Below the pieces are notes generated by a model. That model was not told the DNA's origin and made no database searches. It worked only from the letters and a program-made list of their open reading frames with translations. Positions 1 through 7,900 of a DNA stretch of 23,088 nt are shown piece after piece. The translations under genes were made by a program, and so were the position numbers. This stretch comes from Intoshia linei (taxonomy: Eukaryota; Orthonectida; Rhopaluridae): NCBI GenBank assembly GCA_001642005.1, contig LWCA01000570.1:1-23088 (forward strand), in the 5' to 3' direction. How positions within the stretch are numbered: position 1 is the stretch's first letter; each line of letters opens with the position of its first letter.

Positions 1-200
1 CATATATTCAAATAATTTTATACTTAAATTATAATGTATTGAGTGTTTAACATTTTTTATATAACTGTAAAATAATTTCCCGTTCATACATCATTGTGGT
101 TCAATTATAGGTATAAATAATTTTTTTTAAATTTAGTTTAACACTCTAAAATTTTTAAAATAATAATGTCAATGTAATGTCTTTATATATATATATTTAG
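1..200. other. Intronic or upstream sequence with a dead microexon
   Basis: No intact exon is visible. The stretch resembles the introns of the array to its right. At 109-111 an acceptor-like AG abuts a donor-like GT (ATTATAG then GTATAA), leaving no exon between. At 131-150 there is a degraded copy of the 255-263 microexon (own entry). The gene on the right probably starts to the left of this window, because no signal-peptide exon is seen here. Confidence 0.4.
137..145 (+). pseudogene. Decayed 9-nt microexon
   Basis: The surrounding sequence (TTTAAATTTAG before, AAAATTTTTAAAATAATA after) lines up with the live 9-nt microexon at 255-263 and its flanks. The acceptor AG is kept. The exon now holds an in-frame TAA in phase 1, and the donor GTAAAC has become CTAAAA. 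It looks like one more duplicated unit of the array that lost splicing. This rests on an alignment made by eye. Confidence 0.5.
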
Positions 201-606
201 CTTTACCGCCAGGTAAATTATTTTTAAAGACTTAAAATAAACTTTAAATTTTAGTTCAACCTAGTAAACTATTTTAAACAATACACATAAAAATAATAAC
301 AATATTTGTACATAAATACATGTAAAAAATATTAAAATTATTTATAAATTTAGCTCTAGTGCCAAGTAAATTATTTTTGTTCCTTAAAATTGATAAAAAA
401 TAAAAACTAAATGTATTTTAAATTAGCGGCCCCACGTAAAAACATTAATATAAAAATTATCTCTAAAATGTAAAATAATGTATAATTTCTATATCTAGCC
501 GTACCTCCAAGTAATTATTTTAAAAAGTTTTCAATTGGTAAAAAATGAATATTTTTTTTATCAGATAATTAAAAATGTTAAATTATTTTAAAAGTAGCTC
601 CACCAC
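201..606 (+). repeat. Tandem microexon array, 12-9-12-9-12-9 nt
   Basis: Exons are 201-212, 255-263, 354-365, 427-435, 499-510 and 598-606. Three tandem units of about 150 bp each carry one 12-nt and one 9-nt exon. Introns are 42, 90, 61, 63 and 87 nt. Donors are GTAAAT, GTAAAC, GTAAAT, GTAAAA, GTAATT and GTAAAA. Acceptors are TTTAG, TTTAG, TTTAG, ATTAG, TCTAG and AGTAG. Joined in phase 1, each pair encodes seven residues: LPPVQPT, LVPTAPP, then VPPTPP plus one residue set by the next exon. Proline codons recur at the same places, so the coding pattern is kept while introns have drifted. This argues for function rather than chance. Confidence 0.75.
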
Positions 607-3600
607 GTAAAAATTTATTTACAGTGAACGATAGTACGTTCAGACTAGTGTTTCAATATCGGTAAATTATTACCCGTAATTATTTTCAGTTACCGTAAAT
701 TTGAAAAAAATTTGATTCTTATAATAAAACGTTTATTTTTTACTACGTTTTTGAGATATTGATGCAGTGTTAATGTTGAATTAAGTAAGAGTTAATTAAG
801 TCGTTCTACACTAGTGTGTTCAATGTTTGTAAAATGTACTGAGTTATTTAATGAATACTTAGTTTTACTTTTACTGAGTTATTAGATTTTTTACAGTTTT
901 TATATTGTAAAACTAAGTACATAAAACTTACTGAATTTCTAAAAAAACTAAGTTGAATAGTGTTCAACTTAAATGTTTTAACTTTAATTTAGAACACACT
1001 ATTTTACACTCGTTGAAAGTAATAATTAGATTTAACTAATATATCTAGTGTATTAAAATATTTTATATAAAAAACTCTGACGAAGCCAAGTTTTTAATTG
1101 TTTACGTTGTCAAAAATTTTTTATGATTTTACCTTTTTTATTTCAAGGTGAAAAAATAAAAAATATTTATCATTTCGACGACTCGAGACAATTTTGTGAC
1201 GTCAAATCAATGTTTATTTTTGATTCTGATCTATTGGTTAAACGTTAAATTAAAACGTAAACTCAAAATACCAAATAGAATTGATTTAAAAAAACTAACG
1301 TGGATCTATCTAATAAATAAATAAAGCTATCATATGTTTTTTAGCATATATATAATAATATATATCGATTTTGTCAAAGTAACCATCATTTCATATGCTA
1401 GCATATTTAGCATGCTAGAAATGACATCCATAAAAAAATATCATAGCAATAATAACTTATCTTTTTTTAATATTTGTCTCATCTCTGAATGCACTGTCGC
1501 GCACCGTTATACTAAACATTTTTAAATTTTAAAACTTAACAAAATATGTATATTATAGGTATACATTAAATGGATCACCTTTTAAAAAGTTGATCCGTTT
1601 TATCAATGTGCCACTACCCTTCTTTTTTTTTTTTTTTGGTCTTTTTTGCATCGTTTTTTTGGGAATGGAAATTGAAAATGTAGAAAATTTCTACTTATAA
1701 TACATTGCAATGTAGTACATGCTGTGGCAGGCAATAGTTATTCAAATGTGGCTTACAAGTTGCATAATTTTTAAATTGTGAAAAAAAAATTGTACATTTT
1801 TATCAATTCGTTTACATTATATTAATAAAATAATTTTAGATCAATCGGTACAACAACCTGTTATGTCTAGTAATTTTTTTAAAATGTAAAGTTAAAATTA
1901 TTTCAATCAATCTATTTTATAAATTAAGATTGTCAACATTTCTGAAGTAAAACTTGAGTGAATATAATAGACTAAGCTCTAACCCAAATTTTTATTAATA
2001 TTATTTTATCTTTTGAAAGCGTTTTGGAAATCTATCATTCACAGAAAAAATATACTAATTGCCTAATTAATTTCATATATTAATACTAAAATAAATTAAT
2101 ACAATTTAATACAATGATCTTCAATTTAAGATTAAAATTAAACAATTAATTTGAAAAATTTATTAATACTCATAATTATAGTGTCACAAAATGGATATCA
2201 ACCGCAATATCAGCATCAAAGTATATTATATAATATATATTATAACTAGGTGATTGTTATGAACTACATACAAACAATCTAGCACTACCGAGGGCACATT
2301 TTTATTCTAAGAAAAAAATAAATATAAGAAATGCTACTGAGTTAAAAATCTGAGATAACTGCATTAAATGTAAATTTTTTTAAAATTCTAGGATTAAATT
2401 TTATTTTCATTTTATGAAAAGAGTATTTTGTGGTTTTGGCCCCTAATTTAGGGGCCCTAAGGTATTTTTTTTTAAATTTAAATTTATGACAATGTTCATG
2501 ATTTTAAAATCTGTATCAAATTGTATATTATTTTAAATTTTAGGACTCGTCTGATTTAAAACAAAAAAAAAGGAAAATAATTGAAGGGTTTTGACCTGTA
2601 AGATGTGTTTTTGAGATTGAAATTTATTTTACTTTCACCTCCGCAAAAAACTTTAATAGAAATGTAAAATTTTTTAAATTTTAAGACTATTATTTATTTA
2701 TTTATTGAAATAAACGATAACATAACATACATACAAAGAGTTTTATATAAGTTAGGATATACAGACATTATTCACTTAGCTTACTTCCGCTATAACAAAA
2801 AAATAAAAAATTTGCCAATTTTCTTAACCAACTCATGTTTAAGTTGACTTGAATATATATATTTCATAAACTGCAATAGTAGAAATGATATATTTTTTAA
2901 TTATAGATTAACAAATGATGCAACCTGGATATAGTCCAAATAAGTTATTTTAAATTAAAGTTTAATTTTAGATTATCAAGGAATTAATACAGACGTACTA
3001 GAAACTGAAAATTCAGAGACGAAAGGTTAGTTTTTATATATTAGAACTTTATCATAACTTTAGATAACGAGAATTGTAATTTAATTATCTTATATATCAA
3101 TATAAACTGTAATAGTTTTTTCCAACCTCTTTTTATGGTAAGCCCACTAACATTCTTAAAACATCCCTTAACTTCAAAAAATAATTTAGCAACAAATTAA
3201 ACTAATTATTCTTTATATTTTTTATTATTCTTTTTTTCAGTGAATTTTAATTGATTATCAAAAATAGGATACTAGTATAAATAAATACTAACTTAGTATA
3301 ATTATTACTCTTTGAATAAAAAATTTTCAAGTTCAAAATGCTAAAATATTTTTCTATAAGATATAAAAAGTCAGATTTTATAGGTCTAAAAAAAACTTGC
3401 CTAACTAATCATACATGATATAGTGCCAGGCGGCAACCAGTGATTCTTTGAGTAAATATGTAAATTATTTATTTTTTAAGTTTTAAATATTTTATACTAT
3501 AATTGACTCATTATAATCATTTTAATACTGAATTTTCAGACTCTGGATTTTATTTTGTTGAATATATTAGAACCTTTTCAACTCAGTTAAAACTGAAATG

Positions 3601-4707
3601 TATTATGTGTAAATTTTCAAAAACGGGGTCGTATAATTTTTTGGTATAAAAAAGTGACCCACGATATGCAAAAGGTTGCTGACCCCTGATATAGTGTATA
3701 ACTAATTTTTTTTGATTTTTTAGACAACGAAAATTTGAGTAAATATTATTTATATGTAGTTTAACTTTGAAAGGTACACGACCCTACATAAGAATTTTTG
3801 CCATTTCTGTAAATGATTTTCTATTTTTTTCGAATTAATAAATGTGGTGCCAAAACTGTAATCACAATTTTATTTATCAAAAATTAATGTTACATTTCGT
3901 GTATTCCTTCCCTCCCTACTACACTATATCTTACCATTTATACGGTTAAAATCTCTTAATCCACCTGTTTTTGAATATCCATTATTTTCATTTCTTCATA
4001 AATTTAACTGGTAAAGTACTAGGTAATAAATATAAATACATCATAAATTAAAAAATATAGTTAAATGTAGCATTTACAATTTTTAGATCTTAGTAGTATA
4101 AAATCTTTAAAAAAATATTTCTAAATTTGAAAAATAAAGGTAAATATTTAAATGTAAATCAAATAAATGAAATAATAAAATATATTTTTTTGATGAGAAT
4201 TTTAAAGATACATCCTTTTAAATTATTATAAACTGTTATTTCAACATCATGCAACATTTTCATAAAATCTCCCATATACATAATGTATATAATTAGTTAA
4301 TAAACATTAATGTAACAATATTTCTAGAAGTCAAACGTAAATATTTATATTTATGTTAACAAATAATATAACAATATACTCAAATCTGGTGATACTAATC
4401 CAGCGAATCTACTGTACATAACATATTTTTAATTAGTTAATTTTACATTATTAATTTACATTTTAAAAATATTATTGCATCATAATTAAGTGACTTATAT
4501 ACTTTTAATCTAGATACGATACCAAGTAATTATTCAAATTAAGTAAAAAAAGCTAATTTAAATGTAGATAAATATCTCTTAATCATTTTGCTTCCGGTAT
4601 CCATTGTTCTGTGTTTATTAATTTTCATATCAATTTTAATTTGTGTGATTCGAATAAAAAGAAAAAATCGACTTAGAAGAGTAAAACGTATATCACGAAA
4701 GATTTAA
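201..4707 (+). CDS. Microexon gene, 3' part: proline-rich, QY-rich and acidic/Asn-rich ectodomain with C-terminal membrane anchor
   Basis: I do not recognise the family. Proposed exons: 201-212, 255-263, 354-365, 427-435, 499-510, 598-606, then 1840-1869, 2182-2220, 2972-3025, 3064-3075, 3724-3738, 4087-4095, 4328-4336, 4514-4525 and 4568-4707. Every internal exon is a multiple of 3 nt, follows a T-rich AG, precedes GTA or GTT, and splits codons in phase 1, so any exon could be skipped without a frameshift. The joined frame has no stop until TAA at 4705. The product reads proline-rich, then Q/Y-rich, then acidic and Asn-rich, then one membrane helix and a basic tail. Symmetric phase-1 microexons are known from schistosome MEGs and aphid bicycle genes, both secreted or surface products; membership in either family is not claimed. 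The 607-1839 link is unresolved and exons are probably missing there. The 5' end lies outside the window. It converges with POLR3F, 252 bp between stops. Confidence 0.75.
607..1839. other. Gene-poor stretch between the microexon array and the next exons
   Basis: No convincing exon was found. A TGAACGATA segment at 625-633 has splice-like borders but would need an 18-nt intron. Similar sequences CTAGTGTTTCAATAT (about 644) and CTAGTGTGTTCAATG (about 812) suggest a duplication. An AG-GT abutment lies at 1557-1560. A 21-nt segment at about 1715-1735 (phase-1 open, AG before and GT after) has a weak acceptor. A T-rich run lies at 1620-1660. The 63-codon frame at 1334 looks like chance in AT-rich DNA. 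Confidence 0.35.
1840..3025 (+). CDS. Q/Y-rich exons of the microexon gene (1840-1869, 2182-2220, 2972-3025)
   Basis: Three phase-1 symmetric exons of 30, 39 and 54 nt. Their cores read QSVQQPVMS, SQNGYQPQYQHQ and YQGINTDVLETENSETK. Each follows a clear acceptor (TTTTAG, TTATAG, TTTTAG) and ends at GTAATT, GTATAT or GTTAGT. The Gln/Tyr/Pro composition is unlike the AAA/TTT-driven translation of the surrounding introns. The 751-nt intron between the last two holds a Helitron-like repeat. At about 2907 another acceptor precedes a stretch encoding MMQPGYSPN, close in style to the second exon, but in phase 1 it meets TAA at once; it may be a dead copy. Confidence 0.7.
2395..2770 (-). mobile_element. 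Helitron-like interspersed repeat, copy 1
   Basis: Shares long stretches with 8270-8590 (same orientation) and, inverted, with 7676-7800. Shared parts include GACCTGTAAGATGTG, a GAAATTTATTTTAC tract followed by a C-rich CACC motif, and the end TTATATAAGTTAGGATATA. Read on the minus strand the end is TATATCCTAACTTATATAA followed by TTTGTATG, which resembles the 5' ends of insect Helitrons (ATCCxTACTxATATxATAA then TTTG repeats). No transposase frame is present, so it is non-autonomous and old. The class is tentative. Confidence 0.45.
3064..4525 (+). CDS. Tiny internal exons of the microexon gene (9-15 nt)
   Basis: Exons 3064-3075 (12 nt), 3724-3738 (15), 4087-4095 (9), 4328-4336 (9) and 4514-4525 (12), all phase 1. 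They encode NEN, NENL, LS, VK and TIP plus junction residues. The first two are near-copies (ATAACGAGAATT and ACAACGAAAATTTGA), so they probably arose by duplication. The intron before 3064 is only 38 nt and the one before the last exon only 42 nt. The 3076-3723 intron contains a hAT-type MITE. The 9-nt exons are individually weak calls; the shared phase and the open joined frame support them as a set. Confidence 0.6.
3426..3688. mobile_element. hAT-type MITE with 8-bp target duplication
   Basis: Flanked by perfect 8-bp direct repeats ATATAGTG at 3418-3425 and 3689-3696. The right end, read inward, starts CAGGGGTCAGCAACC, a typical hAT terminus. The left end, CCAGGCGGCAACC, is a slightly shortened match. 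At 263 bp with no coding frame it is non-autonomous. It sits in an intron of the microexon gene. Confidence 0.75.
4568..4707 (+). CDS. Last exon of the microexon gene: membrane helix and basic tail
   Basis: Follows the acceptor AATGTAG at 4567 in phase 1 and ends at TAA 4705-4707. It encodes about 45 residues: KYLLIILLPVSIVLCLLIFI begins a membrane segment of roughly 25 residues, and the tail RIKRKNRLRRVKRISRKI has 11 Arg/Lys in 18. By the positive-inside rule the tail would be cytoplasmic and the microexon-encoded part lumenal or extracellular, if an upstream signal peptide exists. No homologue is recognised. Confidence 0.75.
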
Positions 4708-4717
4708 TTAGCAAGTT

Positions 4718-4723
4718 AATAAA
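4718..4723 (+). terminator. Poly(A) signal of the microexon gene
   Basis: AATAAA 11 nt after the stop codon. It is close to the stop but supports 4568-4707 as a terminal exon. Confidence 0.5.
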
Positions 4724-4959
4724 AATATTATATTTATTCTTTGATATTGAATGGTAAATTAAAATAAAGTACATTTTTTAATTACAAAATAAATACAATA
4801 TAAATTTGTATAATTTAATTTAAAATTGAAAATCACCAATCGGTAAACTACAATAAAAAGATTAACATATCTCAAATTAAAATAGATCAGTTTCCCAAGT
4901 TGTAATCCCAACGTGTTTCATTTTTATGTGGGCGATGAGATAATTTAAATTTGTTCAAA

Positions 4960-7900
4960 TTAAAAATTGGAAAACATTGATGTTAATAAAAATAATAAAT
5001 GTAAATATACTTCAAAATATTTGGTCAAATAAGGACATTCTTCAGGGCTCGGACCATCTCTATTTCCACTATAACAATCCGAAATTACCTATTTTAAACG
5101 AATATATAAGCATAGTTTAATGTATTAATATAGTGAGCATTTTTGATCGTGACAAGATATTGAAATCGACTCATAAACTTTTACATAAACTCCAAAAATT
5201 GCATAATAACGTAAAATACACAAAATTTAAATAAAAAAAATAAAAAATGTTACAAATTCCCAGATTATTGTTTCCTAAGATCAATTAATAATGTAATTAT
5301 TATTAAAAACGTCAGTTATTTCCATACAATAGATACTACCATTCTAAAAATTGTTACTAGTGTAGGTGACGCTGAAAAGTTTCCATTCCATGAAAAAAAA
5401 TTATACATTCCATAATGTCGCGATCAGAATGTAGACAAACCACTTGGTTGCATCACTCCTACTTTGAGAAACTACTGAGTTAATATATACCAAACACATG
5501 GAACAAGGAAATGCAGACATGCTATATTTGTAAAATTCTTTAGTTTTATAAACATGGATAAAATTGAATTTGTCATAATCACTTTCAATTTTTCCTTTTT
5601 TATGTCTTCGTCTAATTGTACCATCATGATATAGTCGATTCAACAACAAACTAACTTCTTGATCAAGAATTTTAACTTTAACTAGTTGTAACGCATTCAA
5701 ATATGTAGTAATTTCTTGTAAAGTGCACATAGACATTCGTTCTCGTTCTCTGGTGTTCTCTGTTTTTGACATGGATTGTATGTACTAAGATTGTATAAAT
5801 TAAATCGTAATAATTAAAAATACTTTTCTTTTAAAGTATGCTTCAACAGATTTTTGAGCAGCATCAACAAAATCTGTATCAATTTCTCCATTTGTATACC
5901 AGATGTTTCCTCTAACTTTCTCACATGGAACTACATCGTTCATAAAAAGCAATTCTTTACCAGTATCCTAAAATATAACATTATATTCAGAATATATTTG
6001 TATATTACAATGTTTCCAACATATTTAGGGTTTCACCTTAATAAAAAAAGGTCATTTATCAAACTTTACTGAAATTAATGTGACTTAAATAACTTAATTA
6101 GACGTGGGGCTTAACAATAATGTAATACAGGATAACTTCACATCACATATAAAGCAAATTTGAATAAATTCAAATAAAAGTCATACCTTCCAATTTAAAG
6201 CAATTAGATTACATATAAAACCTATGTAATTTGGTGTTTTTAAGGATTTGTTCCAGTTTTTTGAAAATTAAATTTAACATTTTAATTGACTAGGTTATTT
6301 CATACACAATCTAGACTCATTAATCTGAAAAAATCATACAAAGTAACTTCATAAAAATGCCAAATTTTGTACTATCTTGATACCTTTAAAAAAATGTTGA
6401 CAGTGTAGTTTTTGGTGTTTAATGTTCCCTATCATTTTACCATAGTTAATCCCCATTTGACGGATATTAATTTTAAAAGATTACAGCACAAGTAATGTAT
6501 TTTATAACATTATGATCAATAAGCTTTTTGATAGAGTTTTTAAATACTACAGTAAGAATACTTGTTTCTTTGCGAACATTTTTGTACAATATTCCTAAAA
6601 AATGGAATATAAATACAACCTATACATCGGTTAATAAAGTTTCAATTTTTTCACACAATAGTACCCTTACTATAAACAAAATGAGGGGTGAATCAACTAT
6701 CATACATATGTTTTTTAAATATGACGGTTACAAGTAGTACGAAATTTTGCAAGGATCACAAATAATATATAAACAACAAAAAAATTAACAGATAGTAAGT
6801 AAATATGTCCTACATCGAACACTTATTTTTAAGTACAATTGAATTCGTCCATTTCCATTTTCCAATCTCAAATAGATACATTAATCATTATAGCCTGTAA
6901 GGGTCGCATTCTTCTGTTCTTACCCTCCGCATCCGTCCACATTTTTCAACAACGGAATACACCAGAGTTCCCATAAAACTGGTAAAAAGTAATACAAAAT
7001 ACACATTTATTATTTACTTATACAGTAATACCTCACTTAACAAACGTTTTAACCTCTAACGTCTAAGCCTTAGCGAACTGTTAAATAATAAATATTCAAT
7101 AATCAACTCCAAAATTGTTTAAAAAAATTGATCTGATAATTATTCCAGGCTGTATAGTTTAAAAACTTCAACTCACAAATGTGACCATTTCCATTGTAAC
7201 ATTGTAACAAAAGATACATAAAAATTTCCAAGCATCCATTAAGAAATACAATCATACAGTCTTAATCAAAAATTTCATTTTTGATTATTTAAATTTTAAA
7301 AATCCATCTACACTTCAAATAAGTAGAGCTAGTCGGCAGAGCTAGCTAATGTTTTTACATAGTATATACTAATCAATCCATAATATAATTTATAAAAAAT
7401 ATGTTTACCTTGATCATTAGCATCACGAATAACATTGACTATATTTTGTTCGTTTATATCAAAATTACTATCTCTACAAATTTAAAAAATTAATTTTAGT
7501 CTATCCAATTTTTAGGAATAAAATGTTTCATATAAATTAAATTTTAAGATAATTTTATTAAAAGTTAGTTCTCTTTTGTCATATTTACTTATGTCTGTCA
7601 GGTCGTAAATTATTCAGTATCTAAAGCTTAGATTCTAAGCCTATAATTAAAAAAAATCGTATCTACATCTTTATGTCAAAAAACGTCTATTACAGTTTTT
7701 TCCGGGGTGAAAGTAAAATAAATTTTAACCTCTGAAACTCACACTTTACTAGTCAAAAACCCATATCTTTTTTTGAAAATCAAACGAGTTCGAAAATTAA
7801 AAAAAATTACATTCTGATACAGATTATAAAATTATAAATATTATTAATGAAAAAAATTCGGAAGGAATGAATTATATAGATTTTCACCCATATTTCTTTA

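Noticed and set aside
625-633. TGAACGATA as a seventh exon of the microexon array
   Set aside because: Splice-like borders and phase 1, but the intron from the previous exon would be 18 nt, too short for any known spliceosome.
1334-1525. 63-codon open frame on the plus strand starting MFFSIYIIIYID
   Set aside because: A/T-driven composition, no homology, no poly(A) or splice context. The hydrophobic start could mimic a signal peptide but there is no phase-1 donor at a sensible place.
2901-2951. Microexon encoding MMQPGYSPN
   Set aside because: Good acceptor and Q/G/Y/P-rich content, but in the shared phase the first full codon is TAA and the length is not a multiple of 3. Probably a dead copy.
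5401-5772. A stand-alone 123-codon minus-strand gene
   Set aside because: It is a POLR3F exon (5491-5784) read through into the intron. The true frame leaves at GTATAT (5490) and resumes at 5088 with the missing cluster cysteines.
6528-6737. Plus-strand open frames at 5854-6072 and 6528-6737
   Set aside because: Both run antisense to POLR3F (an exon and intron DNA) and have intron-like composition.
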